A stretch of DNA of 64,000 nucleotides from Saprospiraceae bacterium (GCA_022842725.1 JALHOZ010000001.1:275309-339308), one strand, 5' to 3'; shown: positions 50,505 to 61,046, counted from the first letter of the stretch. Numbers and translations: made by a program. The notes: generated from the sequence alone by a model not told the origin.

Positions 50505-53500
50505 TTACTCGAGGCCTATCATTTTAGCAGTGGCAGCATATTGTCCGCTTTCTACCTTGTAGATCATAACTCCTGTCTGGTTAAGATCTGCTTTTGAAAT
50601 CTGGAATGAATTCATTCCTTTTTCAAAGTTTCCGGATTTTTTGTAAATCAATTTTCCGGTTACATCAAGAATAGTAAGGGTTGCTTCTCCTGCTTCGGGG
50701 AGGTTAAATTGAATATTGGTAATATCCTGGAATGGGTTTGGTTCGTTTTGATACAATGCAAACTGATCGTTTGAACCACCAACAAATTTTAGGGATAATT
50801 TATTGGATTCCAATGTTTTACCATTGTAAATCTCAGCTTTGGTTACATCTGAATGGATTCTTAACATATCTGATAATTTTCCTTTCTGTAAAGCTTTGAT
50901 TTCTAAGGTCAAAATCTGCTGATCTTCTACAGGTGTAAGACTGTTCCAACTCACTGTATAAAGATTCTGACCAAGTTTTGCAATATTTGATGCATCAACA
51001 GGACTTCCATTGACATAGATGTTGGCCAATTCTGCATGACGAAGATCCATTGTAAACTGGAATCCGTGTACTTCTGGGGTATTGTCAACAAACAATGGAA
51101 TCATGGCTGTTTCATTTTGCTCAAAAGATTTTTCATCAACATTTAATGTAAATGCTGATCTTGTATCGACATTTCCATCTTGTGCATTTGCAGACGCTGA
51201 ACCATTGACATCACCGATTTTTACCGAAATAAAATTCATATTGTTCATGTCATTGGTCATATTCTGAATGAAAAGTTTTTCATTGATCGGCCAAGGGAAG
51301 TTAGCATTGGCAAATTGTTGTTTTGCATCAACAAATCTCCAGCTTCCGTTACTTGGGAATTCATCATAAATACCCAAAATCAGTTTTCGGAGTTCAACAA
51401 GGTCCGTTGAATTGATTTTGTCGTCTTTGTTAATATCCGCTGCCACAATTTTATAACCGTCGTTCAGCTGATTGATACCCAAAATGTGTCTTTGGATCAA
51501 TACGAGGTCAAGTGTGCTTACACCATTGGTATAATCATCATTTTTGACTGACTGAATCTCGTAATCCTGAGAATGCTGCACATTACTGAAGGTATACACT
51601 CCACTGTTGTTTGTTGTAGCTGCACGTACCATTTCAGGAAGCATATTTGTCAGGATAGTCGTAGCACCATTTAACATTTGTCCGGTTGGTGTACTGATGT
51701 TTCCTGTAACAGTTCCTGTAAGTCCGTTTCCACAAGCTCCCTGATTATCAGCAAGCTGTAGTGTGACAACGCAAAAGTCATAATTTAATTTCTGATCCCA
51801 AACCGTCATTTTGACTGATGTTTCAGGGAAATCGAAACAATTAAACACTTTTCCTGAACTTCTTGTATTCGGCAACCATTTTTGTGCACGGCCCGCTGCA
51901 TATTCTGTTTGTGCAGTGACACCGGTTAATAATTGGCCCTGACCTTTGAATATATGTACTTCATTTAATCTGGAAAGTACCGGATGTTCTTCGTTGAAGG
52001 TATATAATAACTGATCTCTTGAAGTACAATTATCAAATGATCCGACATTAAAGTCAACAGCCCACAACTCTACCGTTCCGTTTACCATTAAAGCACTGGA
52101 AATACTTTTGCAATATGGTGTCGGTTTTTTCTTGTCTACGACCATAAAGTTTTGTTCGCAAACACTGTAATTTCCGCAACCATCAGTCACTCTCCAGCTA
52201 ACTTTGTGGTTTGACATACTTCCTACGATATCTTCAGGTATGGTGATTTTGATTTCGCCACCCTGTCCTGTCGGACCGGCATATCTGTCAGGAATACCAT
52301 TACCATTTGTGTCGTTAAATGTTCCGTCGCTGCTTGGTAAGAAACTTGAAAACTCATAGTCATAAGTTCCGTCACCCCAAAGGTCAACAAAAACTACCCA
52401 TTTCAACCAATCTGAAGCACATATTCCCTGATCCGTTGCCGTTTTGGTCAACATCACATTTTTTGCTTCACACTGATTACCGTCACCGTCAACATCACCA
52501 TGGTCGTTGATTTCAAACATTAAGTCTGCACAACTACCTAATGTAGGTTTGTCGTTGTCAACAACTTTGATGGTTTGTGTTCTTGTATAATATCCTAGCG
52601 GGAAACTGGCATTAGGATCATACGTACACCAGTCAATAACAGTCCACTTATTAAGGATTTTCATACATGATCCTGCTTCAAAATAGAAGGTATCACTTTG
52701 CAGACTTACTCCGACCTGATCACAAGGTCCGCTGACCCACGTTGGTGTGTCGTTAAAGTTCAGATCCGCACAATTGGTGGTTCTGTCCTGAGGCCATGTG
52801 ATATTTCCGTTAAATGGAGTGGTAGGTCTGATATCTATTCTTTGTACGCAAGATATATTGTTGATGCCTTTTAATCTCCAGGTTCTCAGTACGTATCCTG
52901 TTTTACATGCATTCAGGAAGTTTCTGTCTGTATATTCAACTTCCAGATTTCTGCAATTTGTCAAACCGATAGCACTTCCGGTTAAGGTCAAATCATCAAT
53001 ATTTTGTTCGCAATTGATAGTAACATTGGCAGGACAAACAATTTTCGGAGTCAATTTGTCTTCAACTCTTACGTTTACCCAAATTTCATTATAATTGTCA
53101 GGTTGACCGTTGACGACGTCGCCAAAAGTTCCGGACATGTTTCCATCATCCCATACACGCATCCAGACTTTTACAATACCAAAAGCTACATTTCCTTCTG
53201 TAGAAGTAAGATCTTCACAACAGAATTTAACATATGCGCCGTTGTCAGGGTCATAATTAGGACTGCTTGGGTTGGAAGAACCATCATTAGGATGACTTCC
53301 TGCATTATAGGTAAAATTTCCTGTGTAGTCGCAACCTTTGTCATCTCTGGTGACATCTTGTTCTCTTCTGATTTCAACATGTATTGGTGTACAGCTGTCA
53401 TAAGAACCATTATCTACACTGTTGGTAAATAATTTTGCAATTCCGTCACCATCTCCGCTTGTTGTCAATGACAAAACAATATTTTGTTTGGCAACAGCTA

Positions 53501-54836
53501 CAGGTGGCGTAAGATCCATAATATTGATAACTACCGCAATGGTTGTTGTATTTCCGCAACAATCTCTACCTGTGTAATAAAATGTTTGTAAACCTTTAGG
53601 CGCGTTGATAGCAAGATACCTTTTTGATATTGGATCATAACTGATGGTTGTACCTAATGGTCCCTGAACAGAGTATGTAGGGTTGTCATCACAATTATCA
53701 TGAAGAATTCTTGGAGCAGGTAATAAGAAGTTTCCTGCACAAACCCAAGGGTCTACACTTACTGTGATTTCATCAACAACAATCGTCGGACCTTCGTCAT
53801 CTGTTGCTTTGATTAACTGTGTAAATAATCTGGCATCGCCATTACACCAGTCTATTACATGCCATGTTCTGATGACTTTTTTGCTGTTCGCACAAGAAGT
53901 GCCACAAGCCAATACTTCTGTATCAGTCTTGGACGTCAATACATTACAGATAGGTTCTGTGATGGCTACTCCGTTGATGGTCGGATATGCGTAATAAGGA
54001 GCATATTCTGCTGCAAGTGCATTTGCCTGCGCAGTAGCTGCTGCATCTGACAGGTTGTGCGGCGGAGCCAGGTAAATTGCTTTGTATTCTCTTCTGAATT
54101 TTGCAATATAAAAATCATACACATCTTTAGGTTCGGTTTTTGAACCACAAGTCAATTGTACATTCGCCTGAGGAGCTACCACATGCGCATCAATGTCTAC
54201 CGGTCCAAAATAGTATTCTGAAATACAAGGAGCTGAAACATTGCCATACTGGTCTGTGAAGACCCATGTTCTTCTGATGATTTTAGCACCACAAGGTAAA
54301 CCTGCTGTGACTTCCTGATCTGAATTGAGGGTTGTAAAACCTCCACAGTTTTCGTCGACAAGAGGTGTCGGGAAATTTAATGTACCGGCATAAAATGCAT
54401 CGATATCAGTACATAAAAATTGACAATCGGGATTTACATTTCCCGGAGGACAGGCACAATCTTCCACTTGAGGAGGAAGTTTGTCTTCTACTAAAAGGTT
54501 ACCCCAACACTTGTTTCCGTTGCTGTTGGTTACAGTCACCTTAAAATATCCGGGTGAAGTAACAATCGGCTGATTCGTGTTGTTGTTGATCACGTTGACC
54601 GAAGCAATGGTAATGGTGAATGGAGGTCCGTACTGGCCCGCAGGGCCTTCAAGAATCATATCAGGTCGCATCAATGCCTGACAGTCGGCGTTTAATGATA
54701 CATTTACCTGATCGTTACATACCATCTGTTGTGCAGATAATTGGTATGTTGTTAATTGGGTTACAAAGAGGATTAACAGCATTAAATTAAATGCCTTAGT
54801 CCCCTTACTGAGCGTAAGTAAAACTTGCTTTACCAT
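50505..54836 (-). CDS. Large secreted protein with dockerin type I, cohesin-like region and T9SS type-A sorting domain
   Basis: Signal peptide ...LTTYQLSAQ; dockerin DINKDDKINSTDLVELRKLILG; C-terminus LYQNEPNPFQDITNIQFNLPEAGEATLTILDVTGKLIYKKSGNFEKGMNSFQI. Confidence 0.9.
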   Translation of the reverse strand: MVKQVLLTLSKGTKAFNLMLLILFVTQLTTYQLSAQQMVCNDQVNVSLNADCQALMRPDMILEGPAGQYGPPFTITIASVNVINNNTNQPIVTSPGYFKVTVTNSNGNKCWGNLLVEDKLPPQVEDCACPPGNVNPDCQFLCTDIDAFYAGTLNFPTPLVDENCGGFTTLNSDQEVTAGLPCGAKIIRRTWVFTDQYGNVSAPCISEYYFGPVDIDAHVVAPQANVQLTCGSKTEPKDVYDFYIAKFRREYKAIYLAPPHNLSDAAATAQANALAAEYAPYYAYPTINGVAITEPICNVLTSKTDTEVLACGTSCANSKKVIRTWHVIDWCNGDARLFTQLIKATDDEGPTIVVDEITVSVDPWVCAGNFLLPAPRILHDNCDDNPTYSVQGPLGTTISYDPISKRYLAINAPKGLQTFYYTGRDCCGNTTTIAVVINIMDLTPPVAVAKQNIVLSLTTSGDGDGIAKLFTNSVDNGSYDSCTPIHVEIRREQDVTRDDKGCDYTGNFTYNAGSHPNDGSSNPSSPNYDPDNGAYVKFCCEDLTSTEGNVAFGIVKVWMRVWDDGNMSGTFGDVVNGQPDNYNEIWVNVRVEDKLTPKIVCPANVTINCEQNIDDLTLTGSAIGLTNCRNLEVEYTDRNFLNACKTGYVLRTWRLKGINNISCVQRIDIRPTTPFNGNITWPQDRTTNCADLNFNDTPTWVSGPCDQVGVSLQSDTFYFEAGSCMKILNKWTVIDWCTYDPNASFPLGYYTRTQTIKVVDNDKPTLGSCADLMFEINDHGDVDGDGNQCEAKNVMLTKTATDQGICASDWLKWVVFVDLWGDGTYDYEFSSFLPSSDGTFNDTNGNGIPDRYAGPTGQGGEIKITIPEDIVGSMSNHKVSWRVTDGCGNYSVCEQNFMVVDKKKPTPYCKSISSALMVNGTVELWAVDFNVGSFDNCTSRDQLLYTFNEEHPVLSRLNEVHIFKGQGQLLTGVTAQTEYAAGRAQKWLPNTRSSGKVFNCFDFPETSVKMTVWDQKLNYDFCVVTLQLADNQGACGNGLTGTVTGNISTPTGQMLNGATTILTNMLPEMVRAATTNNSGVYTFSNVQHSQDYEIQSVKNDDYTNGVSTLDLVLIQRHILGINQLNDGYKIVAADINKDDKINSTDLVELRKLILGIYDEFPSNGSWRFVDAKQQFANANFPWPINEKLFIQNMTNDMNNMNFISVKIGDVNGSASANAQDGNVDTRSAFTLNVDEKSFEQNETAMIPLFVDNTPEVHGFQFTMDLRHAELANIYVNGSPVDASNIAKLGQNLYTVSWNSLTPVEDQQILTLEIKALQKGKLSDMLRIHSDVTKAEIYNGKTLESNKLSLKFVGGSNDQFALYQNEPNPFQDITNIQFNLPEAGEATLTILDVTGKLIYKKSGNFEKGMNSFQISKADLNQTGVMIYKVESGQYAATAKMIGLE

Positions 54837-54945
54837 GAGTAAAAGAGTTTTGGTTATTAAATAAAGTAATACTCGCGGCCCTCGTCTAAAGGCCTGGCTC
54901 AGATCAGATTTAAGACTTACTTGTAATTAAGTCGGGGAATTGGTG

Positions 54946-54953
54946 CAAAGGTA
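54946..54953 (-). promoter_or_regulatory. Bacteroidota -7 box TACCTTTG upstream of 1443-aa T9SS gene
   Basis: CAAAGGTA on + strand; implies ~100-nt leader. Confidence 0.55.
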
Positions 54954-55282
54954 AGCTGACACCCCCCACCGTTGTGTTCGAAAATCAGGGTAATTTTCGT
55001 ATATTTTTTTTTAATATGTACAATGATAAAAAAATGAAAATGAAAAATATTGAAATTGTATATTTTGTAAATATATGATTATCAATGATTAACAGAATGA
55101 TTTATTTTGAAATGATGCTGTAAAAATGAGTGGCAGTTTTATTTATTTTCGTTAATCAGATTGTGATTATTTATTTTACCATTACGTCATTGTTCTGATA
55201 AAAGAACAATATTTTAGTAAAAAATCCTTTGCTTCAACTATTTTTTAATAATAATCTTTTGAATTTTTGTTTAGAATTTTTC

Positions 55283-55324
55283 AAAAAAAAAGAGCCTGCA
55301 GTTTTCTGCAAGCTCTTTTTTAAA
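55283..55324 (-). terminator. Intrinsic terminator after metalloprotease gene
   Basis: AAAAAAAAGAGCcTGCAG TTTT CTGCAaGCTCTTTTT hairpin with flanking A/T tracts. Confidence 0.85.
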
Positions 55325-55339
55325 GATTAACCTACATGT

Positions 55340-57259
55340 TTATTGTCTGACAATGGCCAGTTTTTGTTTATACTGTTTTTCACCTGAAGTGAAATTAATC
55401 AGATACATACCAGCCTGAAATGAGGATACATCCATATTAAATGTTTTGACAGTTCTGTCACCTTCCATTTGTTGAGAAAATACTAATTTTCCGGCAATGT
55501 CATATATCTGCAAAGAGCCGGTTGCATATTTTCCAAACGGGATCATCATGGTTACATCACCTGAAGTCGGATTCGGGAATACCACAAACTCGTCTTCAAC
55601 CAATTCAAAGTGTGAAGGTTCTTCTTCTTCCTTTCCTTCTCTGAAATTGGTTCCACTGATTTCTGCCAAAAGGTTATAACAACTGTTATTATTGAAAGCT
55701 CCGTTATATCCGTACACCTGAACATAATAAGTCGTTGCGGCAGTGGTGGTGTTAAAGATAATTTGTTCATCATTCGTGCCATCATTCTGAGAAATTGCAA
55801 CCTCAGAAGAATTTCTGTATAATCTCATATCGTAATCCGCAGGCAGATTTGTCATAGTCACTCTGATTCTTCTCTGAGATGAAGTATTATTAAATCTGAA
55901 CCAGTCAACATCTGTGGATGTAGAAATTCTTGCGGTAATCGGACTACCTAAAGGGATGACTTTAGCAGCATTACGACTGTTGTTTGATTCGTATATGTCA
56001 GTACAGGTACTGGTGGTCTGCGTGGTAAATGATAATATTGTCGAATAACTGCTGTTTGTACTACCGCAAACAGTGCGAACTCTGACATTATAGGTTGTGG
56101 CTGCTGTCAAACCTGACAGATTCACTGATGTGGCCGTAACATTTTGTACAGTCCAGGTTGTGGCAGTACTGACTTTATATTCAAAGCCATAACCGGTTGC
56201 CCCTGAAACAGGTGACCAACTCAATGTTGCTGTTGTGGTACCCACATTAGATGAAGACAAACCTGTGGGTGCGTTACATGCCCCGGGTGTAGGTGGCACA
56301 CAACCCAAAGAATTTTGAAGACTTGATCTGGCACCTGTTCCTTCAAGCACAGCTCTCATCCGGGATTTTTGGCCTTGTGAAAACATATACATACATGCAT
56401 CGTCTGTATAATCCATATAATTCATGGTCATCTCTACCGGATTACCTGAGCATGTAGATAAATGCGGGTAGGCAGGACATCCTCCATTGGATGTGTTATG
56501 AACAGGGGTATCACTTACAAAATCGTTTCCGCAGGTCGCATCACCCCAAATGTGTCTCAGGTTTAACCAATGTCCCACCTCGTGAGTGGCTGTTCTTCCT
56601 TTATTAAAGGGTGCTGTCGCTGTTCCGGTCGTGCCGGTATATCTGTAATCGAGTACTACGCCATCTGTGGCTGCGGTACCTCCCGGAAACTGTGCATATC
56701 CGAGGATTCCACCACCGATATTGCATACCCAAATGTTAAGATATTGATTTCGATCCCATGCATCTGTACCTCCCTGAGTCGATCTTTTAACATCGTCATT
56801 TGTTCCCCAGGTTGTTCTGGTTGTACTTTTTCGGGTGATTCCATTGGTGACAGCTCCTGTCGGCGTTCGTTGTGCCAGGCAAAACTGAACTTCAATATTT
56901 CCGACTACCGGTTGAAACAGGGTAGGCACCAGATTAAGGTCACTGTTTGCTGCACTAAAATCATTATTCAGCACATCAATCTGACTTTGAATCTGAGCAT
57001 CTGAAATATTTTCAGAAGTCGTGCGGTACAAAACATGAACCACTGTAGGAATAGTCACCGTATACCTTTGACCGGTGCCCTGAGGGTTTTGTTTTAAAAA
57101 TTCACGTATTTGATCCTCAATAATTTCCATGTTTTGAAATAATTCAGGATTTTCTTCGAGTTGTCGGTCCAAAACTTCCATAGCACCACAGTTTTTCTGA
57201 CTGTAACCTATTGACATGGTAAAAACAACAAATAGTAACACCAATAAATGTCTGATCAT
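55340..57259 (-). CDS. Pappalysin-like M43 zinc metalloprotease with FN3 domain and T9SS type-A sorting domain
   Basis: Zinc motif HEVGHWLNLRHIWGD; FN3 CNAPTGLSSSNVGTTTATLSWSPVSGATGYGFEYK; C-term VVFPNPTSGDVTMMIPFGKYATGSLQIYDIAGKLVF. Confidence 0.94.
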   Translation of the reverse strand: MIRHLLVLLFVVFTMSIGYSQKNCGAMEVLDRQLEENPELFQNMEIIEDQIREFLKQNPQGTGQRYTVTIPTVVHVLYRTTSENISDAQIQSQIDVLNNDFSAANSDLNLVPTLFQPVVGNIEVQFCLAQRTPTGAVTNGITRKSTTRTTWGTNDDVKRSTQGGTDAWDRNQYLNIWVCNIGGGILGYAQFPGGTAATDGVVLDYRYTGTTGTATAPFNKGRTATHEVGHWLNLRHIWGDATCGNDFVSDTPVHNTSNGGCPAYPHLSTCSGNPVEMTMNYMDYTDDACMYMFSQGQKSRMRAVLEGTGARSSLQNSLGCVPPTPGACNAPTGLSSSNVGTTTATLSWSPVSGATGYGFEYKVSTATTWTVQNVTATSVNLSGLTAATTYNVRVRTVCGSTNSSYSTILSFTTQTTSTCTDIYESNNSRNAAKVIPLGSPITARISTSTDVDWFRFNNTSSQRRIRVTMTNLPADYDMRLYRNSSEVAISQNDGTNDEQIIFNTTTAATTYYVQVYGYNGAFNNNSCYNLLAEISGTNFREGKEEEEPSHFELVEDEFVVFPNPTSGDVTMMIPFGKYATGSLQIYDIAGKLVFSQQMEGDRTVKTFNMDVSSFQAGMYLINFTSGEKQYKQKLAIVRQ

Positions 57260-57347
57260 TTTAATAAAAATTTATATTATGAAAAAAAACCTCTCACCTA
57301 TAGCAACAGTGAGGGCAACCTTAAATAATGCATCGGGATTGATATGG

Positions 57348-57355
57348 CAAATGTA
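57348..57355 (-). promoter_or_regulatory. Bacteroidota -7 box TACATTTG upstream of metalloprotease gene
   Basis: CAAATGTA on + strand; ~85 nt from start codon. Confidence 0.5.
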
Positions 57356-57621
57356 ACAACATTATAATATGTAGTATATATAATGAACCGTTTTTTTTAA
57401 ACATAAAAAATCTATGTAAGTTATCTTAATTTCGATAATTAGTAATATTTAAAATAATATTTCTTAAATGGGCTATTTTTTATTAGTTGACCTAATAATG
57501 TTTTAATTAAAATTTCTTTTTATAGTTTTAATTTTTTTTACTTAAAGTAAGTTTCAGGTTTTATTTTAAATTCCTGTTTTTTAAAAAAACCTTTAATGTG
57601 CGTAAAGTATTGAATACAAGA

Positions 57622-58530
57622 CTAGTCTGTCAGACTAAGGGCAATGCCTTCTTTCATAGAATAATGGGTTGTTAATAATTTTTTTGGTTTTAGTTTTTGG
57701 ATAAAAAACCGGATGAGTTCCATGCCAACCGGTAGCAATACCGCTCTTTTTTCCGGTACACCGGGAAACAATTTTCTATCTTGTTCGCAAAGTGACAAAA
57801 TGGTATGGTACAGTTTTTCGAATGATTCCAAAGAAATCGGGGTAACGTGACTTCCGTATTCACTTTTGCCACAGATGATGTTTTCAAGACTTTCAAAAGT
57901 TCCTGAAGCCCCTGCAATACTGTCTATCTCAATTCCTGAAATGGTTGATAACCAATCAGCTGTAATTTCTTCAAAATAACGGTTTACGGCTTTAAGATCT
58001 GATTGTCCGACAGGATCATTTTTAAAATAGATGGTTTTTAAAACACCAACACCCAGAGGAAAGGATTTTATGGCTTTGATACTGCCATCACTTATATATA
58101 TACATTCCGTGCTTCCTCCTCCAATATCCAGAATGACGTGATTGCCTGTTTTTATTTCCTGATGTATGAGACTTCCCTGAGCAATATACATTGCTTCAGT
58201 CAGTCCTTCGATAATATCGATGGGATGTCTAAGTATTTTTTCAGCGTCGTGCACAAACGCCAAACTGTTTGTTGCCGTTCTTAAAACAGCAGTACCTACA
58301 ATTTTTACCTTATCCGGCCTGAAAGTTGTAAGGGCATCAGCAAAAAGTTTAATTTTTTTTAGAGCCTCTTCATAGATATCTTCAGGAATCCGGTTTCCTC
58401 CTCCCGCCGACAAACTGGTGAAGTGGGTTTCTCTGTGTAATATATTGAAAGACAAAGGATTTGAAAATCCGGCTTCAGTTATAAGTAAATGAAAAGTATT
58501 GGAGCCTAAATCAATGACGGCACAAATCAT
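57622..58530 (-). CDS. Ppx/GppA family phosphatase
   Basis: MICAVIDLGSNTFHLLI; VILDIGGGSTECIYI; GASGTFESLENI. Confidence 0.94.
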   Translation of the reverse strand: MICAVIDLGSNTFHLLITEAGFSNPLSFNILHRETHFTSLSAGGGNRIPEDIYEEALKKIKLFADALTTFRPDKVKIVGTAVLRTATNSLAFVHDAEKILRHPIDIIEGLTEAMYIAQGSLIHQEIKTGNHVILDIGGGSTECIYISDGSIKAIKSFPLGVGVLKTIYFKNDPVGQSDLKAVNRYFEEITADWLSTISGIEIDSIAGASGTFESLENIICGKSEYGSHVTPISLESFEKLYHTILSLCEQDRKLFPGVPEKRAVLLPVGMELIRFFIQKLKPKKLLTTHYSMKEGIALSLTD

Positions 58531-59033
58531 TGGCCTTGTCCTTGTTGTTGTCCTATTTTTGCTGCCTGATCGATCAGATTGTTATAAAAATTGACACCAC
58601 TTTGTGCCATTTTATTAGCATAAACAGCTTTATTATCTTTATAGAAAATAAAATGTTTGCACTGATCTGTCATATATACTTCTGCTTCCCAAACGATGGT
58701 TCCTTTTACTTTAAAAAACTTTCGTGCCATGGGTTTGCAACCGGCCGGAATATTGGAAAGTCCTTCTCTGGATATAAAATTCATGTTCTGGATGATACTT
58801 TCTTTTTCGTCCTGGCTTAAGCTGAAAGGAAGATCAAAAAATATATAATCGATAAAATCACATTCTTTCATTAAATAATTGTAGTCTGAATCCGATATCG
58901 GAGGGAGTTCGTTTTTAGTTTCTGTAACGGCTTGAGTCATTTCAGGTTTTGGGCTGTCTGAAGCTTTTTCTTTACATTGGAACAACAAGAGGACCAATGA
59001 CAAAGTGAACAAATTTTTTAAAAGGATATTCAT
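58527..59033 (-). CDS. Hypothetical lipoprotein (start probably at internal Met)
   Basis: MNILLKNLFTLSLVLLLFQC|KEKASD lipobox; ORF track start at 59066 adds 11 non-signal residues. Confidence 0.7.
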   Translation of the reverse strand: MNILLKNLFTLSLVLLLFQCKEKASDSPKPEMTQAVTETKNELPPISDSDYNYLMKECDFIDYIFFDLPFSLSQDEKESIIQNMNFISREGLSNIPAGCKPMARKFFKVKGTIVWEAEVYMTDQCKHFIFYKDNKAVYANKMAQSGVNFYNNLIDQAAKIGQQQGQGQ

Positions 59034-59076
59034 ATTAAAAATTTTCGCAAAACTAATCAAAATCATGAAAATACAA

Positions 59077-59694
59077 CTAAAATTGATATTCCATTCTGGT
59101 TGTCAGGAAATATCCTCTGAATGTTATTTGTTTTCCGTCAACATCTGTATAGTCCAACATCTTATTAATGGATCTGGTATACCGGACACTCAGGCCGATA
59201 TGTTTGGAAAACTGAAATCCGGCGCCCAGAATATATGAAAAATCATGGTTTCTGAATGCTTCAGGGTCTCCGATCGGAGTTTCTAGTTGAAAGAGATTGC
59301 CATAAGAAAACCCTAAATCTGCTCTGACAACGTGATATTTTTTTTCTTCTTTAAACCAATCATGTATAGAAAAAATAAGAGGAACTTCGATATACCGCAA
59401 TACAATTTTGCTTTCAGGTTCTGAGGCAAAAAAAGTTGTGGACGAACCTCTTTCGCTGTATAAAAATTCAAGATTGACAAATTTGTTTTTATCGATTCCA
59501 TAACCAATTTTGCCTCCTGCTGACAAGCCGATTTTTCTGTATCCATACTCATTATCACCGTCGATCTGTGATAGGTTTGCTCCTACAACAGCAGTGGCTT
59601 TGAAGGCCTGTCCGGAGACATTTTGAAAGGATAGTATAAAAATTATCAGGGTTATATAATAAAGAGATCTGTCTGTTTGTGTTTTATCTGTCAT
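59077..59694 (-). CDS. Outer-membrane beta-barrel protein (PorT/OMP_b-brl_2-like)
   Basis: FKATAVVGANLSQIDGDNEYGYRKIGLSAGGKIGYGI... ends in aromatic TTRMEYQF. Confidence 0.82.
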   Translation of the reverse strand: MTDKTQTDRSLYYITLIIFILSFQNVSGQAFKATAVVGANLSQIDGDNEYGYRKIGLSAGGKIGYGIDKNKFVNLEFLYSERGSSTTFFASEPESKIVLRYIEVPLIFSIHDWFKEEKKYHVVRADLGFSYGNLFQLETPIGDPEAFRNHDFSYILGAGFQFSKHIGLSVRYTRSINKMLDYTDVDGKQITFRGYFLTTRMEYQF

Positions 59695-59983
59695 AAAATT
59701 TTTGATTTTTGCAATATCAACGGCAAATGAAGTTGTTTGGTGTTGGATATTGGCAAATTAACGCTAAAATGTCGTCATTTCGACCATAATCTAAATAAAT
59801 AAGTAAAATTTAGTGCAAAAATATTACTTTTGCCTTTATTCATATGATTATTAATGAGGTTTAATACGACTTTCTGAAAAACCTCTTCAAAAACACATTT
59901 ACTAAATATTTTTAAAAAAAGTTTGATTTTTATTATATTATGTTTCCGGTTTTCGATAATCAGTCTCTGATAAAGTATAGTTT

Positions 59984-60247
59984 ATGAAATTCAGCAAAAC
60001 TAATTTATTAAAACTCGAAGAAATTCTGGCTAAATCAGGGTATAAAATCAGGTATGAAAAAGGTAACTTTACGTCAGGTTATTGTATTGTGGATCAAAAG
60101 AAGATGATTATTATCAATAAATTTTTTGACGTCGAGGGTCGGATCCATGTTTTGCTCGATATCCTGCAAAACATCGATATTAAAGAAGAGGACCTCGATC
60201 AAAAAGATTTGACACACCTCAAAAATTTTCTCAAAGAAACCACATAA
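59984..60247 (+). CDS. Small conserved-type hypothetical protein (87 aa)
   Basis: Intact ORF preceding MBL-fold gene by 31 nt; no domain recognised. Confidence 0.65.
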   Translation: MKFSKTNLLKLEEILAKSGYKIRYEKGNFTSGYCIVDQKKMIIINKFFDVEGRIHVLLDILQNIDIKEEDLDQKDLTHLKNFLKETT

Positions 60248-60278
60248 CGTCTTTAAATCCTTGTAAAATCTAACCGGA

Positions 60279-61046
60279 ATGGAAGTAGTCTTTTTAGGAA
60301 CAGGAACATCACAAGGAATCCCTGTCATCGGATGTGGCTGTGATGTATGTCTTTCAGATGATGAAAAAGATAAGAGGCTCCGTACTTCTGTTTTGGTGAA
60401 AACGGGTGGAATCAACATTCTTATAGATGTCAGTCCTGATTTTCGACGACAAATGCTTGACAATAATGAAGATAATGTAGACGTCATTTTGCTTACACAT
60501 GAACACAATGACCACATCATTGGCATGGATGATATACGTCCTATTAATTTTAAATATGAAAAAAACATTCCGGTTTATGGTATGGGCAGGGTTTTGGAGC
60601 AGGTCAGGCAAAAATTTCATTATGCATTTTCAGACTCGGTTTATCCCGGGGCACCGAAACTGAATTGTGTGGAGATTGAGGCCGGTAAAAGCTTCTGGCT
60701 CAACGAGTCACTGGAGATTGTACCGTTACTCGTCTTTCATGCAGGATTGCCTGTTTTAGGATTCAGGATTCATGATTTTGTTTATATCACCGATGCAAGT
60801 CATTTGCCGGAGGAAACCATTTCGGCTGTGACCGGTGTCGATGTGCTCGTTATTAATGCATTGCAGCGAACCAAACATTTTTCGCATTTTAATCTCGAAG
60901 AGGCGTTGGAAATGATTCGTTTGCTGCACCCATCCAGGGCTTTTTTGACACATATGAGTCATCAGATGGGAAAACATACAACGATTTCGGACGATTTACC
61001 CGGGCATGTAGAGCCTGCTTTTGACAAAATGAGGTTAAAAATTTGA
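60279..61046 (+). CDS. MBL-fold metallo-hydrolase (PhnP-like)
   Basis: LGTGTSQGIPVIGCGCDVC; LTHEHNDHIIGMDDIRP; AFLTHMSHQMG. Confidence 0.93.
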   Translation: MEVVFLGTGTSQGIPVIGCGCDVCLSDDEKDKRLRTSVLVKTGGINILIDVSPDFRRQMLDNNEDNVDVILLTHEHNDHIIGMDDIRPINFKYEKNIPVYGMGRVLEQVRQKFHYAFSDSVYPGAPKLNCVEIEAGKSFWLNESLEIVPLLVFHAGLPVLGFRIHDFVYITDASHLPEETISAVTGVDVLVINALQRTKHFSHFNLEEALEMIRLLHPSRAFLTHMSHQMGKHTTISDDLPGHVEPAFDKMRLKI

